Shown here piece after piece: positions 26,796 to 34,558 of a stretch of DNA of 64,000 nucleotides (the stretch's first letter is position 1; each line of letters begins with the position of its first letter). The DNA is taken from contig PQAO01000022.1 of assembly GCA_003104995.1 (NCBI GenBank), positions 1 to 64,000 of the forward strand, in the 5' to 3' direction. Both the position numbers and the translations under genes were made by a program. The notes below the pieces were generated by a model. The model was not told the DNA's origin, did not search any database, and was given only the letters and a program-made list of their open reading frames with translations. The DNA comes from Dehalococcoidia bacterium. GTDB lineage: Bacteria; Chloroflexota; Dehalococcoidia; Tepidiformales; Tepidiformaceae.

Positions 26796-27044
26796 GTGGT
26801 GAACGTAACCGTGTTGCTTTTCGCTTCGGTGGCTGACCGTGCGGGCACGCGCCGGGTGGAGTTGCCATACGTGGCCGGGGACACGGTGGCGAGCATCCGC
26901 GCCCGGTTGCTGGAGCGGTTCCCGCAGCTGGCGGCGGCGGTCCCGACGCTCATGTACGCCATCAACGAAGAATATGCGCGCGAATCGGACCCGGTCCCCG
27001 CCGGGGCGACCCTCGCGATGATCCCGCCCGTTTCCGGAGGCTGA
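26796..27044 (+). CDS. moaD: Molybdopterin synthase sulfur-carrier subunit (MoaD)
   Basis: This small ubiquitin-like protein of 82 aa (or 81 aa from the second GTG) ends in the Gly-Gly tail that becomes the thiocarboxylate. Motifs: VTVLLFASVADRAGTRRVELP at the start and LAMIPPVSGG at the end. It supplies sulfur to MoaE in making molybdopterin for Mo or W enzymes. It lies three bases before moaE. The AOR at 41.3 kb is a likely client enzyme in this window. Confidence 0.92.
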   Translation: MVNVTVLLFASVADRAGTRRVELPYVAGDTVASIRARLLERFPQLAAAVPTLMYAINEEYARESDPVPAGATLAMIPPVSGG

Positions 27045-27047
27045 CCG

Positions 27048-27497
27048 ATGCTGATCCGCGTGACCCCAGACGAACTCGATACGGCAGAAGCGATCCAGGC
27101 GGCTGGATCGCCCGCGGCTGGCGCCATCAACGTTTTCCTCGGTGTGGTTCGCGACAACAACCTTGGCCGCAGGGTGCAGTACCTGGAGTACGACGCCTAC
27201 CCCTCGATGGCGGAGAAGGTGATGCGCGAGCTGGCGGTGGAGGCGAAGGAGCGGTTCGCGCTGGAGGACTGCGCGGTGTTGCACCGGACGGGGCGCCTGG
27301 AGATTGGCGAGGCGAGCCTGTTGATCGCGGTGAGCTGCGGGCACCGGGCGGCATCGTTCGAGGCGGGCCACTGGCTGGTGAACGAGATCAAAAAGAAGGT
27401 GCCGGTGTGGAAGAAGGAAGTCTGGGAAGACGGCGAGGCATGGGTCGAGGGGCCGGAGTCGCTGGGCATTCAGCAGGCTCCGGCGAGCATGCGATGA
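27048..27497 (+). CDS. moaE: Molybdopterin synthase catalytic subunit (MoaE)
   Basis: This 149-aa protein converts precursor Z (cPMP) to molybdopterin with MoaD. Family marks: FLGVVRDNN, LEYDAYPSMAEKVM, RTGRLEIGEASLLIAVS, and KKKVPVWKKE, which carries the conserved lysines that contact the MoaD tail. The length is normal. It follows moaD by three bases and precedes a Nudix gene by seven, so the three form one transcript. Confidence 0.94.
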   Translation: MLIRVTPDELDTAEAIQAAGSPAAGAINVFLGVVRDNNLGRRVQYLEYDAYPSMAEKVMRELAVEAKERFALEDCAVLHRTGRLEIGEASLLIAVSCGHRAASFEAGHWLVNEIKKKVPVWKKEVWEDGEAWVEGPESLGIQQAPASMR

Positions 27498-27504
27498 GCG
27501 TGCG

Positions 27505-28032
27505 ATGAATGGCGGGAGCAGCCACCCGCACGCCTTCAGCCGGTTCTGCATGCATTGTGGCCAGCGGCTGACCTCGGCCATACCCGAGGGAGCTACGAAA
27601 CGGCGGATGGTGTGCCTGGACTGTGGGTTCATCCACTACTTGAACCCGCGGCCTGTTGCGGGGACGATCCCGGTGCGAGGGGACGGGCACATCCTGCTGG
27701 TGCGCCGCAACATCGAGCCGCGCTCCGGGTACTGGGTATTTCCCGGCGGATATATGGACGTGGGCGAGACCGCCGAGGAAGCGGCGCTCCGGGAGACGCT
27801 GGAGGAGGCCCGGCTGGAGGTTGGCAGCCTTGAGCTTATAGGCGTCTTCACGCGGACGGGGCCGGGCGTAGTGGTGATCGTTTATGAGGGGGTGGCGCTC
27901 GGCGAGGGTGAGGCAGGCGACGAGACGAGCGAGGTACGCTGGTTCGCGCCGCACGAGATCCCGTGGAGTGAGCTTGCGTTCGACAGCACGGAGTGGGCGC
28001 TGCGGGCATGGGCGGCGAAGCGCGGGTTGTAA
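27505..28032 (+). CDS. Nudix hydrolase with N-terminal zinc ribbon
   Basis: This 175-aa hydrolase has a zinc ribbon (CMHCG near 15-19 and CLDCG near 37-41) and a Nudix box (GGYMDVGETAEEAALRETLEEA). In the box the usual Gly near the end is Arg, a tolerated change. The layout resembles NADH-pyrophosphatase-type Nudix proteins but is shorter. It is the third gene after moaD-moaE. The substrate is unknown, possibly a nucleotide-linked compound. Confidence 0.87.
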   Translation: MNGGSSHPHAFSRFCMHCGQRLTSAIPEGATKRRMVCLDCGFIHYLNPRPVAGTIPVRGDGHILLVRRNIEPRSGYWVFPGGYMDVGETAEEAALRETLEEARLEVGSLELIGVFTRTGPGVVVIVYEGVALGEGEAGDETSEVRWFAPHEIPWSELAFDSTEWALRAWAAKRGL

Positions 28033-28039
28033 GGCATGA

Positions 28040-28045
28040 TAGGCT
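28040..28045 (+). promoter_or_regulatory. Putative -10 element for the hicB-hicA pair
   Basis: TAGGCT ends seven bases before the hicB ATG at 28053. A weak GGAAG lies in the same stretch, so the start may be leaderless or weakly ribosome-bound. Confidence 0.35.
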
Positions 28046-28052
28046 GGAAGCG

Positions 28053-28328
28053 ATGACTGCGACCCGGTACATACTCAGCGACTACCTCAATGCCGCTCTG
28101 GACCGTGCTACGTTCAAGGCGATCGAGGACGGCTCGTTCGCCGGGCGAATTGCAGGGTGCGATGGCCTGGTTGTCTTTGGCGAAACCATCGAGGAGTGCG
28201 GCGATGAGCTACGCTCGACGCTCGAGGACTGGGTACTGCTCGGGCTAAAGCTGGGGCACACCCTCCCGGTGTTCGCAGGTATCAACCTCAACATCGAGCC
28301 AGCACTTGAGCCGGTGGACTCCCTGTAA
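28053..28328 (+). CDS. hicB: HicB-family antitoxin (no DNA-binding domain)
   Basis: This 91-aa protein has the partial RNase H-like HicB fold (FAGRIAGCDGLVVFGETIEECGDELRSTLEDWVLLGL). It ends soon after, without the C-terminal helix-turn-helix or ribbon-helix-helix that many HicB proteins use for autoregulation. It precedes and overlaps hicA by 23 bases. The ATG at 28053 is chosen over an upstream in-frame start because homology begins here and a -10-like hexamer is close. Confidence 0.85.
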   Translation: MTATRYILSDYLNAALDRATFKAIEDGSFAGRIAGCDGLVVFGETIEECGDELRSTLEDWVLLGLKLGHTLPVFAGINLNIEPALEPVDSL

Positions 28329-28539
28329 GCGCCGTGACTTCATGCGCAAGCTGCGCGCGCTCGGATTTGCCGGGCCATACTCGGGCACGCGGCATCAGTT
28401 CACGACTCTGGGGGCCGCACGTCTCGCTATCCCGTCCTCAGAGGAAATCGGCGTCGCGAAGGTCCGTGAACTGATCCGTGAGGTCGAACTATTGGTGGGT
28501 CGAACCATCGAGGTGGATGAGTGGAACCGCCTGCCTTGA
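28306..28539 (+). CDS. hicA: HicA-family mRNA interferase toxin
   Basis: This 77-aa double-stranded RNA-binding-fold toxin has the catalytic His30 in GTRHQF and the N-terminal KRRDFMRKLRALGF helix. HicA cuts mRNA and tmRNA; HicB masks its active site. The start must be TTG at 28306, inside hicB, because no ATG or GTG lies in frame early enough to include the conserved helix. The 23-base overlap couples translation of the toxin to the antitoxin. The order antitoxin-toxin is the reverse of E. coli hicAB. Confidence 0.85.
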   Translation: MSRWTPCKRRDFMRKLRALGFAGPYSGTRHQFTTLGAARLAIPSSEEIGVAKVRELIREVELLVGRTIEVDEWNRLP

Positions 28540-28599
28540 CTGTCCAAGGCGATTCATCCAGTGCGGTGGTCGGCCGCTCCTTCGTCGCACCGGGGGACT

Positions 28600-29418
28600 T
28601 CAGTCCAGGTAGGCCGCGAGGTCGCGCGTCGAAACGGACGACTCGACGTAGGTGAAGGTGCCGCGCTCGAGGGTCTCCTTGGCGGCGGCCATGAAGCCGG
28701 TGACGGCGGCCTTGTAGAGGGAGGTCGCAAGGCTGATGCGCTTGACCCCGGCGGCAGTGAGCTCGGCAACAGTGAAGGAGCGGCCCGGGATGCCGACCAT
28801 GAAGTTCACCGGTTTCGAGACGGATTGACAGACCCTTCGTACAGAATCGATATCCGGGAGACCGGGCGCAAAGAGGACATCGGCGCCGGCCTTTTCGAAC
28901 GCCTGGAGCCGCTTGATGGTGTCCTGGAGGTCCGGTTTGCCGCCAACGAAGTTTTGGGCGCGGGCGGCGAGCATGAACGGGAACCCCAACGAGCGCGCTA
29001 CGCCGGCCGCGGCAGCGACGCGTTCCACCGCGAGCTCAAAGGCGAAGAGCGGCGCCGAGGGGTCGCCCGTGGAGTCCTCGATGGAACCGCCCACGAGGCC
29101 CACCTCCGCGGCCATCCGGATGGTCTCAGCTGCCTCTTTCGGGTCATCCGCGAAACACTTTTCGAGGTCGGCGGACACCGGAAGGCTGGAACTCTCGACG
29201 ATGAGGTGTGCGTGCTCGAGGGCCTCTTCGCGGGTGATCCTGCCATCGCGGCGGCCGAGGGTACCGGCGCAGGCGCCACTCGATGTGGCGAGGGCGGGGA
29301 ATCCCAGGCCCTCCAGGATCTTCGCGGACGCGCCATCCCAGGGGTTCGGGATGATGAACGAGCCGGGGGCCTCGTGAAGTTCGCGGAAGCGGATTGCCTT
29401 TTCGCGTTGGGTGGGCAT
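28600..29418 (-). CDS. Isocitrate lyase/PEP mutase-family protein
   Basis: This 272-aa TIM-barrel enzyme of the ICL/PEPM superfamily has FIIPNPWDGASAKILEGLGFPALATSS at the start, the metal/substrate motif GGSIEDSTGDPSAPL, and ARAQNFVGGKPDLQDTI. The typical ICL catalytic loop (KKCGH) is absent. It is therefore closer to oxaloacetate hydrolase, phosphonopyruvate hydrolase or carboxyPEP mutase-like proteins of uncertain substrate. GGAGG lies before the ATG. It is a single-gene unit. Confidence 0.85.
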   Translation of the reverse strand: MPTQREKAIRFRELHEAPGSFIIPNPWDGASAKILEGLGFPALATSSGACAGTLGRRDGRITREEALEHAHLIVESSSLPVSADLEKCFADDPKEAAETIRMAAEVGLVGGSIEDSTGDPSAPLFAFELAVERVAAAAGVARSLGFPFMLAARAQNFVGGKPDLQDTIKRLQAFEKAGADVLFAPGLPDIDSVRRVCQSVSKPVNFMVGIPGRSFTVAELTAAGVKRISLATSLYKAAVTGFMAAAKETLERGTFTYVESSVSTRDLAAYLD

Positions 29419-29540
29419 TGGACCTCCAAACCGGGAAGGGATGGTACAACTATGCCCCCTGGCGTTGCGGGGCGTCTCGAACCACTCCCCGGTGGCGGGC
29501 CGGGCGCCACCCGGCGCTGCCCAACGCAGCTGGTCTTCGC

Positions 29541-30200
29541 TCAGTCCAACCTGACGATATCGACGTAGCCGAGCGTGCCACGGACCAGGAGCATCGCCGG
29601 CTGGCGGCCCTCCGGGATCTGGAAGCTGATCCAGCCCGTGCGCGACTGGCCGGCCGCGAGGTCGCCCGAGTCGAAGTTGGGCTCCGAGTTGGTGATGGCC
29701 CAGGAGTGCTCGTCGCCGGCGCTATCGCGAATGCGGAAGAGCCCGAAGCTGTAACGGACGGACCCTGTGGCCGCCTCCTGGCGGACTTCGATGGCAATGC
29801 GGCGCATGCCCGGGTTGGTGACGAAGAAGCCGGGCGGCTCCGGGTCGGCCACCTGGAGGACCGTATAGATGGAGGCCCCCACGGTTACCGGCTGGCCGGC
29901 CGCGACCGGTGTGACCTCGCCGGACACCGGCGTGCGTGCCGCGGGTGTCCCGGGAGCGCCCGGTGCGGTCGCGGTGAGGGTCCTGGAGATTGCGGTCAGG
30001 GTCGCCCGGGCCTCCTGCGCGGCATCGCCGCCGGAACCGGCCGGGGTCGCCGCCTGGCCTCCGGTGCGGGCACCGGAGGAGTACTCGCCGGCATCGGAGC
30101 TGAGGAAGCTCGCATCGACCTTCACGACCATGGCGGCGATCCCGCCGCCCAGGACAATGAGGGAGACAACGAGCAAGGCGATCGCGCGGCCCATGGTCAT
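29541..30200 (-). CDS. Membrane-anchored DUF4352-like protein
   Basis: This 219-aa protein has an N-terminal membrane anchor or signal (MGRAIALLVVSLIVLGGGIAAMVV). A Gly/Ala/Thr-rich linker (35-95) is followed by an extracytoplasmic immunoglobulin-like beta domain (100-219, with YTVLQVADPEP and the RRIAIEVR...SFGLFRI pattern) like DUF4352/telokin-like domains. It probably binds a ligand or acts in the envelope, but no function is known. A TAGGAT hexamer ends seven bases before the ATG within the 25-base gap after the AAA+ gene, so it may have its own promoter. Confidence 0.7.
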   Translation of the reverse strand: MTMGRAIALLVVSLIVLGGGIAAMVVKVDASFLSSDAGEYSSGARTGGQAATPAGSGGDAAQEARATLTAISRTLTATAPGAPGTPAARTPVSGEVTPVAAGQPVTVGASIYTVLQVADPEPPGFFVTNPGMRRIAIEVRQEAATGSVRYSFGLFRIRDSAGDEHSWAITNSEPNFDSGDLAAGQSRTGWISFQIPEGRQPAMLLVRGTLGYVDIVRLD

Positions 30201-30207
30201 GCGGAGA

Positions 30208-30213
30208 ATCCTA
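30208..30213 (-). promoter_or_regulatory. Putative -10 element of a leaderless transcript (DUF4352 gene)
   Basis: TAGGAT on the minus strand ends seven bases before the ATG. It lies in the short gap after the DnaC-like gene, so it could separate this gene from the dnaB operon. Confidence 0.35.
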
Positions 30214-30225
30214 CCGTTGCGGCGG

Positions 30226-31626
30226 CTAACGCGGACGGCGGTACTGGCGCTGCACCGATGGAGCCTCGGGCGACCGGCCGAGGCGGTAGTGCGGAGCGAG
30301 AATGACGAGGATGGTCCCGGCGTGGGGGTCGGCCACGCGGGCGACGATGCGTGGGTGGGCTGCCTGGAGCGCGTCGAGCGACTGGTCGGAAGTCACCACC
30401 GTGGGCAACCCGGCGACGTGGCGGTAGTTGACCACCTGGTAGAGCTTTTCCTGGGCCCACTGGGTGGTGGCCTGGGCGCCGAGGTCGTCGAGGACGAGCA
30501 GATCCACGTTGCGGACGCGGTCGAAGAGCTCGTCGTAGGGGGCTTCCTTGCCCGGCGCAAAGGACGCGCGGAGGTAGTCGAGCAGGTCGGGCACGACGGC
30601 AAAGAAGACGCCCATGCCGCTTGCGAGGGCACGGTTGGCAATAGCGCAGGCGAGGTGGGTCTTGCCGCAGCCGTTGGCGCCCTGGAGGGTGAGCCAGCCG
30701 CGGGGGTCCTCGGCGAAGGCCATGGAGGCGCGGAAGGCGGCTTCGAGCGACTCGCGCTCTTCAGCGCGGAGGCCGGGGGCCCGCAAATCGAAGTTGCGGA
30801 ACTGGAGTTCGGCAAGGCGTTCGCGGGTCATCCCGCCGACCTGTGAGTAGCCGGCCTTACCCGCGCCATCGAGCACGAGCACGCGTGACAGTGCTTCGTC
30901 GCAGAGGCGGGTGGCCAGGCGCTCGTCGAGCTGTTGCGGGCGGGTGGTGGTGGTGAAGACGGTGGGCAAGCCGGTGTTGTAGCGGTGGTTCACGACCTGG
31001 AGAAGCTTCTCCTTGGCCCACGGCGTGCCGGATCCGGAGTCGATGTCGTCGAGCACGAGGAGGGGGGCGTTGCGTACCTGGTCGAAGAGCTGGTCGAAGC
31101 CGAGGTCCTCGTCGCCCGCTTCGTAGCTGGCACGGAGGGCATCGAGGAGGTCGGGCACGACCATGAAGAGGACGGGCTGGCCGGAGGCGATGCGCTCGTT
31201 GGCGAGGGCGGCGGCCAGGTGGGTCTTGCCGCTGCCGGAGCTGCCGGTGAGGACGAGCCAGCCTTCGGGGTTGGCGGCGTATTCGCGGGCCGCTGTGAAT
31301 GCTCGCTGGAACCAGTCGCTTTCGCCGGTGCGGCCGGTTGGCACAAGGGACTCGAAGGTGAAGCGGCGGAGGGCGCCGATGTTGCTGATGCGCTCGAGGC
31401 GGCCGCGGCGGACGGTCTCCTCTTCGGAGAGGACACAATCGCAGGGCTCCGCCTTGCCAAAGCGGGGGTGGTCGACCGGATAGGAGCGGCGGACGAAGCC
31501 AGCGCCGCCGCAGATGGGGCAGAGCTGGGCCTCAGGCTCGTCAGCGATAGCGGACGACGTGGCCGAGACTTCCCCCGAGGTAGCGGCGTTTTTGGTCTTC
31601 GAAAGAATCTCGTCCAGCCGTTTCAT
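30226..31626 (-). CDS. Double DnaC/DnaI-like AAA+ ATPase with zinc motif
   Basis: This 466-aa protein has a Cys cluster (Cys36, Cys39, Cys62, Cys64) followed by two AAA+ modules in tandem. Module 1 has Walker A GSSGSGKT (128-135) and Walker B LLVLDDID (189-196). Module 2 has GANGCGKT (316-323) and LLVLDDLG (376-383). The modules resemble each other closely and match DnaC/DnaI/IstB helicase-loader ATPases. Its place next to dnaB and a DnaD-like gene argues for helicase loading rather than transposition. GGAGGGAC precedes the ATG. Its first 86 bases overlap the DnaD-like gene. Confidence 0.85.
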   Translation of the reverse strand: MKRLDEILSKTKNAATSGEVSATSSAIADEPEAQLCPICGGAGFVRRSYPVDHPRFGKAEPCDCVLSEEETVRRGRLERISNIGALRRFTFESLVPTGRTGESDWFQRAFTAAREYAANPEGWLVLTGSSGSGKTHLAAALANERIASGQPVLFMVVPDLLDALRASYEAGDEDLGFDQLFDQVRNAPLLVLDDIDSGSGTPWAKEKLLQVVNHRYNTGLPTVFTTTTRPQQLDERLATRLCDEALSRVLVLDGAGKAGYSQVGGMTRERLAELQFRNFDLRAPGLRAEERESLEAAFRASMAFAEDPRGWLTLQGANGCGKTHLACAIANRALASGMGVFFAVVPDLLDYLRASFAPGKEAPYDELFDRVRNVDLLVLDDLGAQATTQWAQEKLYQVVNYRHVAGLPTVVTSDQSLDALQAAHPRIVARVADPHAGTILVILAPHYRLGRSPEAPSVQRQYRRPR

Positions 31627-32266
31627 TGGGGCGTCCCTCCTCGGCCCAGTTGCGCAGGATGCGCTCGATGTAGCGCCAGTTGCGGATGTTGAGTTCGGCC
31701 GCCTCGCGGAAGGCGTCCTCGATCCATTCCGGCGAGTAGGTCTCCTCGGCTTCGACGAGCCTGTCGCCAATCATGGGGGTAATCGTGCCGATGTGCTCTT
31801 CGTAGAGGCGGAAGATGCCGGGACGCTCCTCGCGGAGCGTGAGTGGACGGGCTGCCGTGTCCGGGCGGATGCGGAGCTCGCCGGCGCGTGCGCGGGCAAC
31901 GGCACGGCGGGATCCCGGGTTGTTCAGGAAGTACACGGCCCCGGGTTCGGGGCCGCCGGTGAGTTCGAGCCCAAGAAGAGCGCGCAGTTCGACGCAGCGG
32001 AGGAGGCCAGCATTGAGCCCCTCGCGGCCGCCACCGATGGTTTCGAAGCTTTCGCGGGCGGCTGGATGGCTCCAGATTTCTTCGGCCGCGACGCAGCGGG
32101 CATCGCCGCGTTGTTCCTGAACCAGCCGGGCGACCCAGAGGAACGAGAGGAGGGCGCCGGGCGAATCGAGGCGGGGCAGGACGGCCGCGAAAAACAGGTT
32201 CGGAATGGCCGTCGCCTTGCCGATGCCCGGGAACCCGGTGAAGCCGTCGTCAGTCGCGGATGTCAT
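31541..32266 (-). CDS. DnaD-like primosome protein
   Basis: This 241-aa protein has an N-terminal winged-helix-like part (FLWVARLVQEQRGDARCVAAEEIW) and a C-terminal DnaD-type helical domain (IGDRLVEAEETYSPEWIEDAF then AAELNIRNWRYIERILRNWAEEG), with the YxxxIxxxW pattern typical of DnaD/DnaB primosome domains. It probably helps load the replicative helicase. The ATG at 32264-32266 overlaps dnaB by 17 bases. The C-terminal 29 codons overlap the AAA+ loader gene in another frame. Confidence 0.8.
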   Translation of the reverse strand: MTSATDDGFTGFPGIGKATAIPNLFFAAVLPRLDSPGALLSFLWVARLVQEQRGDARCVAAEEIWSHPAARESFETIGGGREGLNAGLLRCVELRALLGLELTGGPEPGAVYFLNNPGSRRAVARARAGELRIRPDTAARPLTLREERPGIFRLYEEHIGTITPMIGDRLVEAEETYSPEWIEDAFREAAELNIRNWRYIERILRNWAEEGRPNETAGRDSFEDQKRRYLGGSLGHVVRYR

Positions 32267-33644
32267 CGGTACGGAGCACCCAGTCTTCGAACTTGGCGAG
32301 GCGTTCACGGAAGCGAAGCTCAACCGTGCCGGTAGGGCCGTTGCGGTGCTTGGCCACCTGCACCTGGGCGACGCCCTTCGGGTAGGCGCTTTCCGGCAGA
32401 TCCGGGTGTTGCTGGGCCCACTGCTCGGGGGTGGTGTACAGCTCTTCGCGGCTGAGGAAGATGACGATGTCGGCGTCCTGCTCGATGGAGCCGGAGTCGC
32501 GGAGGTCGGAGAGCATGGGCGTCCGCGGGTGGCGATTTTCGATGGCGCGGGAGAGCTGGGCGAGGGCGACGATGGGGACATCGAGTTCACGGGCGAGGCC
32601 CTTGAGCGTGCGGGAGATGTAGCTGATTTCCTGGACGCGGTTCTCGCGGCCGCTGCTGCCTTCACCCTGCATAAGCTGGAGGTAGTCGATGACGATCAGG
32701 TCGAGCTGCTTCGATTCGCCGGCGAGGCGGCGGGCCTTGGCGCGGAGTTCGGCCGCCGTGAGCATTGGCGAGTCGTCGAACCAGATGTTGGCTTCGGAGA
32801 GCCGGGCCGCGGCGGCGACGACGCGGCGCTCTTCGATTTCGGTGTTCTGGCCAAGGCGGAGGCGGCTGCTATCGACCCCGGATTCGGCCGAGAGCAGGCG
32901 GATGGCCAGTTGCTCGGAGGACATTTCGAGCGAGAACACGGCGACGTGGGCCTTCTGCATGATTGCCGCGTTGCGGGCGATGCCGAGGGCGAAACTCGAT
33001 TTCCCGACACTGGGGCGGGCGCCGACGATGACCAGGTCGGAGCGCTTGAGGCCGGTCAGGAGCGTATCGAGGTCGGTGAAGCCGGTGCGGATGGCGGAGA
33101 GCTCGATGCGTTCGATCTCGTCCGGGTCCTGGTCGAGGTAGGCATCGAGCAACTGGCGGATGTGGACGAAGTCGCGGAAGTTCTCGCCACCGCGGAGGCG
33201 CTGGATGAGGTCTTCCGAGCGAGCGAAGACGTTCTCGATCTCGGCGGGGGCCTCGTAGGCCATCTGCATGATGCCGGTGGCGGCGTGGATCAGGCCGCGG
33301 TAGGTCGCGTCGCGCTTGACGATGCGGGCGTAGAACTCGACGCCGAGGGAGGTCGGGAGGCGGCGGATGACGTCAGAGAGGTAGGTCTGGCCGCCCGCTT
33401 CTTCGAGCAGGTCGCGGGTGGCGAGCTCGTGGGCGACGGTGATCTGGTTCACGACCTCGTCGCGGTTCCAGAGGGAGACGCAGGCGTCGTAGATCCAGCC
33501 GTTCTTTTCGCGGAAGAAGTCATGGGCCTTGAGGATGCCGACGACGGCGAGCATGGCCTGGGAGTCGACCATGAGCGACGCGATAACAGCCTCTTCGGCC
33601 TCGATGTCGTGCGGGGGTAGCCGTTCGAGTTGAGCGAGGGTCAT
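32250..33644 (-). CDS. dnaB: Replicative DNA helicase DnaB
   Basis: This 464-aa hexameric helicase unwinds DNA at the replication fork. Its N-terminal domain (about 8-110) has PPHDIEAEEAVIASLMVD, and its RecA-like domain has Walker A ARPSVGKSSFAL, Walker B VIDYLQLM, and VPIVALAQLSRAIENR. No intein is present. It follows rplI by 84 bases, an arrangement seen in many bacteria, and overlaps the DnaD-like gene by 17 bases. Confidence 0.97.
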   Translation of the reverse strand: MTLAQLERLPPHDIEAEEAVIASLMVDSQAMLAVVGILKAHDFFREKNGWIYDACVSLWNRDEVVNQITVAHELATRDLLEEAGGQTYLSDVIRRLPTSLGVEFYARIVKRDATYRGLIHAATGIMQMAYEAPAEIENVFARSEDLIQRLRGGENFRDFVHIRQLLDAYLDQDPDEIERIELSAIRTGFTDLDTLLTGLKRSDLVIVGARPSVGKSSFALGIARNAAIMQKAHVAVFSLEMSSEQLAIRLLSAESGVDSSRLRLGQNTEIEERRVVAAAARLSEANIWFDDSPMLTAAELRAKARRLAGESKQLDLIVIDYLQLMQGEGSSGRENRVQEISYISRTLKGLARELDVPIVALAQLSRAIENRHPRTPMLSDLRDSGSIEQDADIVIFLSREELYTTPEQWAQQHPDLPESAYPKGVAQVQVAKHRNGPTGTVELRFRERLAKFEDWVLRTDDIRD

Positions 33645-33728
33645 TCGGAAAGGAGGAGACCGGAGGCGGGCAACGCAACGGTGCGTGGCAACGGAACGGA
33701 CCGGTCCCTGTCGTCCTCCTTTCGGGAG

Positions 33729-34352
33729 TTATTCGGCGGTTTCGGTATCGGTTTCGACTTCCGATTCGGCTTCGGTTTCCGCGGCGGCGCCCGCAGCCTT
33801 CGCCTCAGCTTCGGCACGGTACTTTGCCTCGGCGGCGGCCTTTGCCTCGGCTTCCGCCTGGGCGGCGCGCTCGGCCATCAGCTTCTCGACAACCGGCCTG
33901 GAGGCCTCGTCGGGCACCACGTCGACGGTAACCTCGGCGGTGACGTTGCGGGTGAACTTGATGGTGACGGGGCGGGGGCCGATGTCGCGAATGGGCTCGG
34001 GCAGGAGGACGATGTGGGGGTCGACGTCGACGCCGGCCTTCGCGGTAAGGGCTTCGGCGATATCGCGGTTGGTGATCGAGCCGAAGAGGCGGCCAGTCTC
34101 GCCGACGCGGGCTTCGAGGGTGACGGTGTAGCCGTCGAGCTTCGCCGAAATACCGCGTGCCTCGCCGTCGATCTTCTCCTGGCGGCGGGCTTCCTTCTGA
34201 GCGAGGGAGTTGGCGCGCTGGAGGTTGTCCTTGGTGGCGGGGCCCGCAGTGCCGCGGGGCAGGAGGAAGTTCCGGGCGAAGCCGTTCTTCACTTCCTTGA
34301 CTTCACCGACCTGCGCGGTGCCTTCCACGTCTTCGAAAAAGACGACTTTCAT
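33729..34352 (-). CDS. rplI: 50S ribosomal protein L9 with long C-terminal tail
   Basis: L9 is a two-domain protein; the N-terminal motif VKNGFARNFLLPRG and the central helix are clear. At 207 aa it is about 60 residues longer than usual. The extra end (about 150-207) is an Ala/Glu/Lys-rich low-complexity helix ending in acidic repeats. GGAG lies before the ATG at 34350-34352; the frame stays open upstream but lacks homology. It heads the dnaB cluster. Confidence 0.93.
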   Translation of the reverse strand: MKVVFFEDVEGTAQVGEVKEVKNGFARNFLLPRGTAGPATKDNLQRANSLAQKEARRQEKIDGEARGISAKLDGYTVTLEARVGETGRLFGSITNRDIAEALTAKAGVDVDPHIVLLPEPIRDIGPRPVTIKFTRNVTAEVTVDVVPDEASRPVVEKLMAERAAQAEAEAKAAAEAKYRAEAEAKAAGAAAETEAESEVETDTETAE

Positions 34353-34527
34353 ACTGACTCCAGGATTCGGGATGGCCGGGCCGGGACTCGGCGGGGTGAG
34401 GGGCCCGCCCGGTGCAATCCCGGGGGCACCGTAGACCAATCAGGATAGCCGAACCATTGGTTATCGTCTCGTCGCGGGAACCTTGATGTGAGATTCACGG
34501 AGGTCACGGGTTATGGATAGCGGCCGG

Positions 34528-34548
34528 TCGCGACAAGACGTGTCGCGA
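34528..34548. repeat. Perfect inverted repeat between rplI and the LuxR-propeller gene
   Basis: TCGCGACA / TGTCGCGA with an AGACG loop forms a perfect 8-bp stem, 11 bases past the stop of the LuxR-type gene and about 175 bases upstream of rplI. There is no T-run. It could be a terminator without a U-tail, or an operator for the rplI-dnaB unit. Confidence 0.4.
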
Positions 34549-34558
34549 TCCGATAGCG

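Noticed and set aside
29499-29515. Hairpin GCCGGG...CCCGGC downstream of the DUF4352 gene
   Set aside because: Such 6-bp GC stems are common by chance in this sequence and no T-run is present.
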